Origin: Chamaecrista fasciculata
Lineage: Eukaryota; Streptophyta; Magnoliopsida; Fabales; Fabaceae
DNA length: 64,000 bases
Assembly (NCBI GenBank): GCA_003254925.1
Contig: QANZ01026610.1
Coordinates: 62,001-126,000, forward strand
Direction of reading: 5' to 3'
Below the pieces are notes generated by a model. That model ran no database searches. It had not been told where the DNA came from and saw only the letters and a list, made by a program, of their open reading frames with translations. Positions 1 through 12,290 of this stretch are shown here, in pieces (the stretch's first letter is position 1; every line of letters starts with the position of its first letter). The translations under genes were made by a program, and so were the position numbers.

Positions 1-1
1 C

Positions 2-250
2 AGCGAGGGGTGGCGTAGGATAGGAGGAGGGGGTGCGAAGGATAAGGAGGAAGAAGAAGAAGGTAAAAGAAAGAGAAACGGCATTGATGGGAATGGCAGA
101 TTGTGCAGGAATTGCGGGAAAGGGGAATCGTGCGTGCTGATATTGCCGTGCAGGCACCTGTGTCTATGTACTGTGTGTGGTTCATCTCTCCACACTTGTC
201 CTATCTGTAAATCCTTCAAAACTGCTAGTGTTCATGTTAACATGTCCTGA
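2..250 (+). CDS. BOI-related RING-type E3 ubiquitin ligase, C-terminal part (5' end outside window)
   Basis: The frame is open from base 2 to the TGA at 248-250 and gives the last 82 residues of a protein that begins before the window. A glycine- and then lysine/glutamate/arginine-rich stretch is followed by a RING finger ending the protein: C-x2-C (CRNC), then PCRHLCLC, then CPIC, followed by a tail close to KTASVHVNMS. The RING at the extreme C-terminus and this tail are typical of the plant BOI/BRG (Botrytis-susceptible1 interactor) family, whose members act as E3 ubiquitin ligases and dampen cell death, defence and gibberellin responses. Zinc ligands look complete, so the part seen is probably functional. 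No intron is visible in the part inside the window. The family call is secure; which member it is cannot be decided from this fragment. Confidence 0.88.
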   Translation, partial: SEGWRRIGGGGAKDKEEEEEGKRKRNGIDGNGRLCRNCGKGESCVLILPCRHLCLCTVCGSSLHTCPICKSFKTASVHVNMS

Positions 251-1860
251 ATTTGGAAAATACAAATACCAACAACAAGAAGAAAAAAAAAGAAAACAAT
301 ATTCACAAAAGGCAAAAGAAGAAAAAAGGGCCGTTTTTGTGGATGGATATATAATCTTCCATTTTCTTTTGTTTTAGTGTTGTATTAATTTGTATATACC
401 AGTTTAGTACATTAATTGTTGGATTCTTTGTTTGTTTGTTTGGTTGTGGTTATTTACATTATTTTTTGTTTTGGGAAGGACAAGAGTGGATAATAATTAA
501 ATTAAATGGAAGGAGATTAGAGATGGGAAGGATGGATAAGGGGGGGATGGTGGGACCCAGGTGGAAGGAGGAGGAGTAGTAGTACGTAGTACGTAGTGTG
601 GTCTCCCGTAACAGAGGGAAAGTATAAAAATATTAGTCTGGGAGAGAGAGATTAATGAGATAAGTGTAAAGAAGAAGAAGAAGAAGAAGAAGAAGAAGAA
701 GAAGAAGAAGGGAAGAAGGAGCGTGAGAGAGAGAGAGAGAGAAAAGGAGGGCATTGAATGTGTATGAGTGTATGTGTATGAGTGGGGCCCACCCAGTGGG
801 GGAAGGGGGGAAAAGGCGACAGAAACTGGTTGGGATAGGAGAGGGAGCAGGAGCACGCACACAGGCGGCGACAACAACGCATAACTAAATCAATAAAATG
901 GTTCAACCCCAATTAATTACTAAGAGAGATACCTTTGTACCATCATCACTCTTGCTTTCCCTATTATTTTCTCTATTTATTTATTTAATATAATACTCAG
1001 CCTATATATATATCACCCCACCTTCTCCCTATATATAATATTCCATCCATTTTTATTACATATTCAACCCCATCCAACTTCTTTAATCTCCCATATCTTC
1101 TAATTAAAATATAAAATCACCATCTCTTGCCAACGTACACTTAAATAACTTATAACCACTCTCTTCTTCTAGTCAATTTATAATATAATTCCACTTGTAT
1201 ATATTACAAACAAATTAAATATATCTGATCTTATCAAATCAATGATATTATATATAGATAATCAATCGGAAGAAGGAACTGAAGTAGCTAGCTAGCTAGG
1301 TAGGAATAAAATTAGGCTCAACGAAACGAAAGGGGAATAATTTCCGAGTAGGTGCACAGTGCACACTACACACATGTATGGGAATGCGGCCTCCAACTGC
1401 ATTCTGACTCCTATCCCTGCTCACTGTTATGGAGAATGAATTAATTAAGAAGAATAAGAGATTGAGAAATAAATGAATAAAAAGGATGGAGATTTTGTTA
1501 TTGTGGGAATAGGATCTTTGGGCCTGTGGTGGGGCCCTACACAATGAGGACCATCTGTCCCTTTATCACCGGCATCACCTCCCTAACACGTCATTCTCTT
1601 CCCCCCCTTAACATCATATATAACATCTTCTTCCTTTTTAATTTCTTCCTAATCTAATCTTTTTCTTTTCATTATTTTCCCCTTTCTTAATTAATTCTAA
1701 CGCTTCCAATCTCAATCTCATCCCCTTTCCTTCTTTATTTATTTTTTCATTAACCTAATCAACTCAACCAACCAATTCATTGTTTTTTCCGCCCATATGC
1801 ATTCATCTCATCATCTAATCCACCCCCATTTTATTATTATTATTATTATGCACACATTTT
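251..1860. other. 3' UTR and gene-free AT-rich spacer
   Basis: The first 150-200 bases are presumably the 3' UTR of the RING gene. The remainder has no coding stretch I can support. It holds a purine block with an (AAG)n run at 669-710 and a (GA)n run near 724-742, then pyrimidine-rich and AT-rich sequence. Open frames over the purine block are simply translations of the repeats. Confidence 0.6.
669..742. repeat. (AAG)n and (GA)n microsatellites
   Basis: About 14 AAG units run from 669 to 710, followed by about nine GA units at 724-742. All purines are on the + strand. Confidence 0.9.
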
Positions 1861-2126
1861 AAATTCCACTTTGGTACCCTATTCTTTCAAAAATATCATT
1901 TTGGTACCCTGTTTTTTCAGAAGTGACATTTTGGTACTCTGTTCTTTAGACCAAGTGACACTTTGGTATCCTAAAAAAGATAGAATAGGGTAACAAATAG
2001 TGAAAGAACAGGGTACCAAAGTGTCACTTGATCCAAAGAATAGGGTACCAAAGTGTCACTTTTGAAAGAACAGGGTACCAAAGTAGAATTGGTCCATAAA
2101 ACAGGATACTAAAGTAGAATTTACCC
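1861..2126. mobile_element. Foldback MITE, 'GGGTAAATTC' family, copy 1 (left terminus worn)
   Basis: The left half is made of units near ACTTTGGTACCCTGTTCTTTC and the right half is the reverse complement of these, so the element folds on itself around about 1985. It ends in TAGAATTTACCC at 2126. The left end matches the family from AAATTCC onward but has lost the GGGT, so no target duplication can be read. The full copy at 25318-25678 defines the family. Confidence 0.8.
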
Positions 2127-3260
2127 TAAACAATACCACCCAACTGGAGTTGGAGTTACCACCTGGATGTATTATTATGCACAAATATTTATATATACAA
2201 TTAAAATATTTCATTTATTTATTTATAATCTAAAAGGGATGTTTCAACCTAGGAATCTATAAGCACGAGTTAGTGAATATTTTACCCAAAAAAAGAAATG
2301 ATTCTTTGATTCTCTTTTAGTACATCATGGCGGTATTAAAATATTTATTTTTTTATGGAAGCCTTCCCTTCATCACAGTTTCAGCACTAGTGGACATGAA
2401 TTAAATAATGGTCCATATTTCTTGCTTCGCCTGCTTTTCATTGCACATTTAGACCGTTGAATCAGTATCCCCAATTTATTTATTTTATTTATTTATTCAA
2501 TTGCCTTTTTGTTAGCATTTATTATAATAGTAAGTCAAGACAAGAAATAACATTTTTCCTATCCCTTCCTCATTTTGACTTCAATATTTTAGATGGTGAA
2601 AGCATTCAATATTGGGTCACCTCATCACCTCTCCCCCTATATATGCTTAGCCACAATAATAAACTTCAATTATTTTTATTATTATCATTATTATTATTAA
2701 TTATTATATACCTATACTATATTATATGGCTACACCTCTTTATGGTTGGTCAAAATTATTGAATTAAAAAATTAAAAAAAAAAAAAATCACCCACTTTTC
2801 TCTAGCTAATCCACGTTCATTCTTATATATAAAAAAAAAATCACTCATGTTCATTCTCATTAAGTCAAAATTTTTAATTAGTCCCAAATGTATCAAAAAA
2901 TTTTAAATTGGTCTCAAATTTACTTATTTATCGATATTAATCTTTAACTTTAAATCAATTCAAACATTATATGCATATTGAGTATATATATATATATATA
3001 TGACTATACCCCCAATGTGTGATGCTTAATTAATTTTCTATATTTCCAATCAAGCGCCGTGTGGAATTGTGATTGCCAAGTGAGAATATATGTATTAATT
3101 AATATATTGTGCTATTGTAAGTTATGGATATGTATCGTTCTATTTTTTTAGCAAGTCCAACTTGCATATAATGCACAAGAAATTGGGACGTCTTTGTCAC
3201 ACACTGTCATATATATGCCTTGTCTTGTAATTGATTAGGAAAGGAATACTCAAATATGTG
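2127..3260. other. Gene-free AT-rich spacer
   Basis: No gene seen. It contains TTA and TA runs (for example 2982-3001). A short fragment near 2868-2962 reads like the dispersed 'aaattggtctcaaatt' repeat found complete at 16949-17725. Confidence 0.5.
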
Positions 3261-4030
3261 GGTGGCTCAGTTAAAATGTGAAAACTAAAATATTAAATCT
3301 GCACCATTAATTTAGATTAAAAGTCAACACATGTATTTTTAGTCAAATAATTCAATGGCCAATAAAACATAATTCAACCATACTTTAGCAAATGTAATTG
3401 AGCTTATCCATTTCCCTCAAATATATGCAGAACATTCACAACTTGTTTGTAACTACAAGTTATTCTTCAAAATATATATATATATATATATATTAGGTGT
3501 GATTGCTATGGACAACAATATAACATAATAATAATGATAATATAATTACATAATCAAATATATATAGTTCCTGCTTTACTCCATCCTCATTTCAATCTTT
3601 AAGGTTCCATTTGGACGGTGAACTTTCAAAATCTAGCCTAATGAAAAATATAATTAATCAAAAGAAACAAATCATATATATTATTTTTAACAAAGCGATT
3701 TCATGATGATTAAGTTCAATATTTGGACTTTTCTTTTTTAATAGATGATCCTATTAATAAACTATTGTGATAGAATATATTCTATATCTTAATTGTATAA
3801 TTGAGTCACTAATGATGTACGTTATGACTTATGGTGATATATATATATATATATATAATACACTTGTGAGAATGAAGGAAATGGATCAGCTCAATTACAC
3901 TTGCTAAAGTATGGTTGAATTATGTTTTATTGACCATTAGATTATTTGACTGAAAATGCATGTGATGACTTTTAATCCAAATCAATGGTACATATTTAAT
4001 ACTTTAGTTTTCACACTTTAGCTGAGCCAC
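3261..4030. repeat. Long inverted repeat (arms about 155 bp)
   Basis: Bases 3261-3413 (starting GGTGGCTCAGTTAAAATGTG) reappear as the reverse complement at 3879-4030 (ending GCTGAGCCAC), with roughly 85-90% identity by eye over the whole arm. The spacer of about 465 bp is AT-rich and has a (TA)n run near each arm. This is the layout of a foldback or MITE-like transposon. An AATACTC lies a few bases outside each arm (3246 and about 4047), which may be a target duplication, but the distances to the arms differ, so this is not certain. Confidence 0.75.
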
Positions 4031-7000
4031 TCCCTTCTCCGACACTAATACTCCATTTTGTGAGTAAATATAAAGTTAGTGTTTATTAATTAATTTTTAA
4101 AAAAGAAGAAGTTGATGAAAAAAAAAATGCTGTGGATATGTTTTCAACGTTTAGACCACAAAGTTAGGCGACTACTTAAAGGAGTTGGAAGCATGATGGA
4201 CCCCTGAAATGGGCAACAATGACCTTTGAACTTAATTTTCAAACTAATATAATTTTTTTTTGAAAGCCAAGCTAATAATATAATAATTAATCCACTAATT
4301 GTTTTCTCTCTTTCTTTTTCATTTCACACCCAAGAAAACTCTCTTCCTCTCTCTACAATGCACCATTTGACCTCGGCATCATTCAACATTTGGTTGTCTC
4401 TAATTCAATTGTTTTTTTTTTTGTAGCAAATTAAACACAAACAAAACAAGGTTAAATGAATCATTGTGGTTGAATTGAGAAGGACATTATTTATTTAATT
4501 TGGACATTATATTTAATTAAACACAAACACTCATATTGGTGTGCATAATCCCTTATTTAATTTAGTGCATGTGTCCACATTATATTCTTGTTGTGGGTCC
4601 CTCCCTTCCTTCATTCACATATACCCTTCGTTAGATTGAGTTGATTTTGATGCTGTAACAATCCCTTAATTGCACTAATTAACCCTTTTTAGATTACAAT
4701 TAATTAGCATTGTCATTAGATTCATAATTAAGGGATTTGTGTGTTAGTGCAATCCCTTATTTTTAAGTAAAATCTTGAAAGACCAAAAAAAAAAGTTGAA
4801 CTCCTTAATTTGTGTGTTAGAGAGTTGAAATAAAAAAAAAATTAAGAGGGGAAGAAGACAATAAACATTAAACAGTAAAAATAAATAAAAATTGAAGTAT
4901 GGTTTACTTTGATGATTTAGTAAAAAGAGTACTTATATAACTTTCTCAAAAGAGAGTGCCATTTGTTTAAACTTTAATAAAATTGAGATTTAGAAAGGAG
5001 GGTAAAGTCTGATGTTTAAGGTAAGTGTACACAGATTAAGGAAATGATTAGCTCACCTAAAATGAAGAGAAAATGAGATAAAAAGACTAAACTATCCCTA
5101 TTAAATTACTTAGAAAATGTTTATTCATTTATGACTCTACTATATTTAATAGGGATAGACTGATAAAAGAATAATTAATGTTCTCTTCAATTTATAAAAT
5201 ATCAGATATTTTGAAACAAAAATAATTCTCTAAAACATCAGATATTCAGAACCGGAGAGAGTAGTATTATCAAGTTTGGTTGATGAGTGGTGGATGCAAT
5301 AATATTGCACATAGGAATTCCCCAAAAATATTGAATTCTTGTTGGAGGGTTTTAATTTGAGTTTTGAAATAGGTTTACGGCAAATCATCAACATTATCAA
5401 TCACACACGCCCCTATAAGTAATATTGACAAATTAAGGGAAAAGAAAAAGGAGTTAATAAATAAGTATAAATCCACATCACAATGCTATTGCTTCCATGT
5501 GTTGCTCCTACAAAGAAAGGGACGTGTGTGTGAATAAACTAACCCACTTCCATGTGGTCTTATCACCTTTCCTCTTTCCTCCATCTTCTTCTACTAATAA
5601 TTAACGTTCATTTGGGGCTAGGCTAATCAACTATCTAATTCCTTATTTTTTCATCAATGTCATTTTAGCTCTCTCTATATATCTAGCAACCACCCTCCCA
5701 TCCTTAATTTCAATTTTTCAAATAAGTCCATCCTCACCTCACCTACATCATACGCACCTCCCTAGCTACCATTTATTAACACATCAAATTAATTATAAAG
5801 GGTGTTCATTAAAAGTAGACATCATCTATAAACATATGAATTTATTTAAAAATTTTGTTTGACATGCATATGTAGCTTTATTTATTAATAATTAATTAAA
5901 ATAGGTAGAAGTTATTCAAATATTTTTTCCCCCAAGGAGTTAAAAAGTGAAATGGGGTGTTGTTGATGAAAGCATGTAGATTCTAGAGAGAAGATTTATT
6001 ATACATATCTATTTAGTTTTACCTTTTGGGCAAAAGGATGTGTGAGAAATGGTGTAAAGGGGGTGAGAGAATTAATGTGTGTGGCCCCATAAGTTGTCCA
6101 CATTGGTGATATACAAAAAACAATACATATTCCAAAAATTCAGTATTGGGGGTAGTACAAACAAAGCATAGAATATGAAATCCAAATTAAAGAAAGCATG
6201 GAGGATGGTGGACCCCACACCCTAACTTTCTTCCCTTGTGAAAGGGGGCACTCATCTATTTATGTGTACTATTCTCCATCATCTTACATTTGATTTTGTT
6301 GCTTCCCTTTTGTACTATCCTATTACATCTTTTCTTCTTTATATGAGGTGGACCCCACTACCCATATTCATTCATTCATCACAAGTTCACAACTCACTTT
6401 GCATACAAAATTAATTAATTAATTAATGCCATCTAGCTCCTTAAATAATGAGAATCACAAAAGTCTAAACCCACCCACCAACTCAAACTATTCTGGTTTT
6501 CAATCACATATATATTGCCGTTTGAGGTTGCCCTAACCTTAAATTTCATAGGTTTTACCACTTATAGGGTATTTATTTCTCTTTCTATAGTTAAGCTAAT
6601 AGTATGACTTTTTTTTTTTTTAAATTGCAATTCATGTATTTAATTAGTCCCTTCAATATTTATTAAAACAATTCCATGTTACTTTTTGATAATTCTATAG
6701 GTCTCCATTGAAAAAATGAAAAAAAAAACTTGACAAATGCTTTTGAGATGTAAATAAATCAGCGGTGAAAGACAAAATTGAAAGTACACACAGATTTGTT
6801 AGGAATCAAAATAAAAAATTTCACCATATATGCTTTATTGAGTAGTCTTTTCCACTTGGAAGATTATGCATTACTTTGAGATGATGCAACCCCAATTAAC
6901 TTCCATTGGGTAGAGCCCATGCATGCTAGCTGTATGTCTATATATATCTTTTTTTCCCTTTAATTTGTCAAATTTCTGATTCTGGTTTTACTTTGCAAGG

Positions 7001-10000
7001 ATGGGATAATAATGGGTGATATGTTTGTTTAAAAGCAAAGGCATGGTGGGTCTCAAGTTAATTCTCAACCTCCCAAAAGAAAAATATATTAAAGAAGGCA
7101 CAATCAATAATAAACCATTCACCTAGAAAATCATATCCCACACATATCACAAAAATTTGCTTTATATGTGGGAATTTCAATGACCTGCCATGACATCTCT
7201 CTGCTACTTTACAAGGATGATACAGATTGGAGGAGGAGGAGGAGTAAGGCTAAAGATAGGGACATTAATTATTTAACCCTTTATCCCCTTTTTTCTCTCT
7301 TTTACTTTTAATGAAAAACACTCCACTATAGGCACCATGGATGAAGCATTGAAAAGAGTAAAAAAGTAGAACAACATTTGCAACTATATATATACATATT
7401 CTTTTCCATCTTTTAATTTGGCCTGCCTTTAGCCTTTAGACAAATGGGCGTGTGGGATGAAGTGTAAACATCATCTTCCTCCACTAAACATAATGATATG
7501 TAATAGTAATACCCATGTGCAAGAGATCAGCAACTATATGTGTATATATATATATATATATAGGGGTAGGCTGCTTACTCATCCCATCAATGGGTGCTTG
7601 GAGATTGTGGTTGCAAACCCAACTTCTCCTCCCATCTTGGGTAAAATGATTATGCCTCTTTACTTTATATAAGTGGGGACTTTGTCTAAAAAGTGTTTTT
7701 AACACTTCCTTCAGTTCTTGTCTCCATTACCCACTCTTACATAAAAGCACCTAAACACAATTGATGCTCTTTTTGTTGAATTGAAATAACACAACTAAGT
7801 GGGCCACTCATTATAAGGTATATAGACAGGGAAATGGATTCTTAAAGATTTTTTCTCAACATTTCTTGTAGAGTATGAGAGAGAAAGGAAGAGAAAAGAA
7901 GAGAGAAAGAGAAAATTTGGTTTTTATATATTTTTATTTTATGGAATCTATATTTTTACTCTAACTCCACAAGAAATGCACGGGAAGGAATTCTAGAGGA
8001 TCCAAATCCATATATATTAGATAGGATTTTCTACGTGGATGCATAGTGTAATTCATTTTTAAGTTATCCTTTTAATTAATTATTGATTATTGATGTTCTG
8101 TAATCAAGAGCCAATTTGACATATGTATTCAATAAAATCATTGTTTAGTATATATATATATGACCATTCATCGCACTGAAAAAAAGAAAAGAGAAGAGCC
8201 AATAGAAAGAGGAAAAGATTTTTCTGCTATTCCTTCTTTTATGAAAGTCTCACATTCTAACAGTGAGTGATGACATTACAATACAATATATATATATATA
8301 TATAAGGTATCACCTTTAAATTAAACCGAATATTTGGAAAAGAAAAAAAAAAAGAGAAAGAATTGGCGTTATTGTCAATAAGGGAGTGCATCATATTGTG
8401 CTGTCCACAATTCAGCTTGTGAATGAGGAAGCTCAGTTTAGGCCCACACACTGATGATGGACCATAAATTTTTGTAATTTCTTTATTGTTTGCAATTAAA
8501 ACTCCAATGTGATATATATGAGAATGACACTGTTCTACCAATTCCCTTTATGGGGTTTTCCAATATCACTATTTCTCTTTTTTGTTTTCTCTTTGGAATG
8601 ATAAAATGACAGAAAGTGAAACCATCCAAAGACTTACTCCACCTCTTAACAACTTGCACAATCAAAGTTCTCACAGAAAAAAATCACTGTTTAATTTCAA
8701 CGACACTTTGAAAAAAAAGTTAACCTGCAGTCTATTCAATTTCCTAATTTTCACTTCTATACTAATTATATAATTTGCGGACACCAGATAAAATATCAAA
8801 ACAATTCATTAAATGTAATATCTATCAACTCATACTTTGATGGGGTGGTACATAATAAAAAATTAAGGCTGAGATGGAATTACATCTAGTAGAATTTTCT
8901 TTTCTTTTTTTTTTTTAAAAAAAATAAATTTATATATAGTACTATCTTTTCCCCTCATTTTAGATGGTCCAATTTATACTTATGTCACAAATAGTAACAG
9001 CTAAAGTGGATATATCCAATCTTGGAATTAGCTTGTTGCTTCAACAGTTCAACCTATATATCTTTTAAGTATTTCCATCACTTTCATTTATATGTAATTG
9101 TGGTCTTCTTGTTGAGTAGCTAGCTAGCTAGCATGTATAGTATTCCACCCCACATGCCACTTGCTAGATAGATAGATATATATAATTGTAATGATAATGG
9201 AGCAACCTAAAAAGTTAGATTATATGTAGTCTCTAAATGTGACAAAACAAATGGGGCCATATATATATGCATGCATATTGAAAAAAGGTAGGTTGGCAAG
9301 ATGGTGATTTAATGTGTGTTGGGGTGAGTGGCACTAGAATCCACTTGATGGGCAATAACTATTAACTAGCTAGCTAACCTATTCGATATATATATATATA
9401 TGATATTATGATGAAGCTAAGCAATATATATGTATGTGTGTGTTATGTGTTTTTATTAAATAAGATATAGATAGATGTGAGTGTTTTAGGTTTGTAGTGG
9501 AATAACAGATAGTGACTCCACAGCTATAGCTTTAGACTTGTCCCCACACTTTTAATTTCTTTGTCGTCATGGATCACTGAATGAATGAAAATGAATGAAT
9601 GTACATATCATATCCTATCATATCATATATGTATATATCAATATAAACATATATGTGTGTAAATGCTACATGTTTGCACTCTCCAATCTCCATGTGCTTC
9701 ATTGATGTTGCTTGGGAGATCATCATGTCCCACCTATTAATTATCACACATTTAATTGTATCGCCATATTCATCATTCATTTTTTGTCTCTTCCCCTCCT
9801 TTGAATAATCAATTCTCATCACTACCTGACAACAAATCTACCAAAAGGACATGCCATGATTAATAAATAGTTTCCCTTCAATAATTTCTTCTTCTTCTTC
9901 TTTTCTAATTAGTATAGATTTATAAAAAATTTTCTTTTTCTTTTTTGTGTTCAAGTTTATAAGTATTGGATACATCAATTATATTAAAAAGAATAGACAT

Positions 10001-12290
10001 ATTTATATAATTAAGTCGGTGTTGAATAAGTGACGCATAAATGGATGCCACAGAAAATGGTGACATAGACGCAATTGTTTGATAGTGGCAACTAATCTAA
10101 AACAATGAATGACAATTGAGATGCATGTGAAGCAGAGAAGTGTGTGTCAAATTAAGGCATATTTAACAACAATACACAACACACACGTCACTGCAAACAG
10201 ATATGAGATAACGTCGAAATGGCTGTCTTGTAGTTGCAGATCTTAGTGATTTTCATGCTTTTTCATACTTGACACTGACGTCTACATATGAACACAATAA
10301 TTTAAAGCATCCATCCATTATAAATATATAATTGTGACCCTATATATATAGCTAGAATACTATAAAGTAATGGAGTGGGTTATATATATATATATGCCTT
10401 TTATTTTAATAATTAACATATAAAATTTCCAAATTCCATTCATGGGGTTGCAAATTCCTTGTCAAACACTGGCTTCTCATGCTTCTTGGGAATTCTTTTC
10501 CTATATAAAACTAATTAATCCCAAAATACAATTATAAGGTTTTAATTTGATAAAGATAAAGAGCATTCTTCATGCTTTTTTTTACTGCACCTTCAGTTTT
10601 CACCACACAAATCATAAATATGAATAGACTCCCCAACCATAACAGGGCCTACATTTTTTCAGTACTTTGCTCAATAAAACCTTTTTTACAGATATAAAGG
10701 CTGTAAAAAAGTAAAAATCTTGATGTTTCTGAAAATGGTTTTTTTCTTTAAACGTTTAGTGACATAATATGTGTGGTAATCAAAACTTGTGAACCAAGAT
10801 TATTAATTATCTCAAGAGACAAGAAATTATAGTTCCCAAGAATATATTGCCATATTGGTGTGTAGTACTGTAGGGTCATATTGTTGATGTAGATATTTGA
10901 AGTCTAGTTTGGAAAGAAGCCAAAAAAAATCAAAATAACTTGGTGATGCTCATGAAGAGGCGTTGAAGATAGATATACATTGCAAATTCCTCATATCAGA
11001 AGGCAACTGAAGCTTGTGCAAATATCTTTCCTTAATGGTTGGCTAAAGTTTAATTTCTAGTTTGCAAATTCTTTGGCTTGTCCCACTGAAACTGAAAGGT
11101 ATCAATTTGAGTGCATATTAGCTATATATTTAGTGAGAACAGAGAGGGAGACAAATAACAAACACTCATTTATATGTATGCATCAGATATCAAGTGGAAA
11201 AGATGCCTATGAAGGAAAAAGAAAATCCTATATTCTATGAAGTATCATATCAGTATCTAAAGTGGAAGAATTTGAAAGACCACAAATCCACTAAAACCCC
11301 AAATAATAGCTAGCTGTAGTGGCTAATGTATATATCAAAGTTGTACAGATAATATTCCTAGTGGAAACTCATAATATTCTTGAACCTCTTTAAACAGTAG
11401 TCCCTCAATTCAAATTTTTATAAAGCATATAAGGGAAAAAAGAAAAGTACTGATTTGAACTGGTTAGGTATTATTCTTCTTTGGTAAAGTGTTATATTAC
11501 TGAAGTGGCTATTAATAAGGCCTCAGACTCAAATTTAATTCAAATATGCTTCTACAACCGTTTATGAGAATATGCTATATAGTGACTGCTCATTCCCCTT
11601 ATATTATATGGTATTGGATTCCTGCAACAATTTCTTCAGTTACGTAATTTTCATAAACTAAGTAGAAAAGTTGTCTCAGTTGCAACTAGAAGTTGAAGAG
11701 ATATGCTTTTGAAGTTCTATTAATTATTCAGAGATGGTCTTCTTGAATATTAATCATTCAATGAATACATACTTTGCTTAACTTGCTCATAACGTAGGTG
11801 ATGTACATATTATTAAGAAGCCAAACTTCTTTCCAGTTCATATGCCAGAGTGACTACAGGTCATTTAGTCATTTTTGTCTAAGCAGAACCAATGTGCAGT
11901 TTTTGATTGTACTATCAAATTCTATTGTAAGAATATAACATGTAACTTTCATTGAACTCGATTCGCTATCTTAAATTATTCTTTGACAAAACGCTGAAGT
12001 GTCTTTATTTCAAAGTTGCACTTCTTTTAAGTTGCCCAAGATGGTTATTTAAAAAAGATCTAAATTTCTAAATTAGATTGTTCATTTGATTAACCTTCTT
12101 CATGTTTTGGTCAACTTTCCATTTGATTCTTAAAATAGCCTAAGAAGAAATATGCCTACACTACAATCAAGAGAATGCTGCATAAAATAATTTTTTATTC
12201 ATTATGCAGAGCAGAGATATCAGGCTTGAAAACCAGACTGATCTTTTGATCACGGTAAAGTATATACTATCCAATAGATTATAGTTGTTC
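4031..12290. other. About 8 kb gene-free AT-rich region
   Basis: I find no coding region, RNA gene or transposon protein. The sequence is AT-rich with many TA microsatellites (for example 7544-7562, 8286-8303, 9387-9401, 10382-10395), GCTA runs at 9117-9131 and poly-A/T tracts. I looked for conserved plant microRNA sequences by eye and saw none. Part of it may be regulatory DNA or unrecognised old transposons. Confidence 0.5.

Noticed and set aside
497-912. Overlapping open frames on - with long Phe, Leu or Ser runs
   Set aside because: They are translations of the (AAG)n and (GA)n microsatellites.
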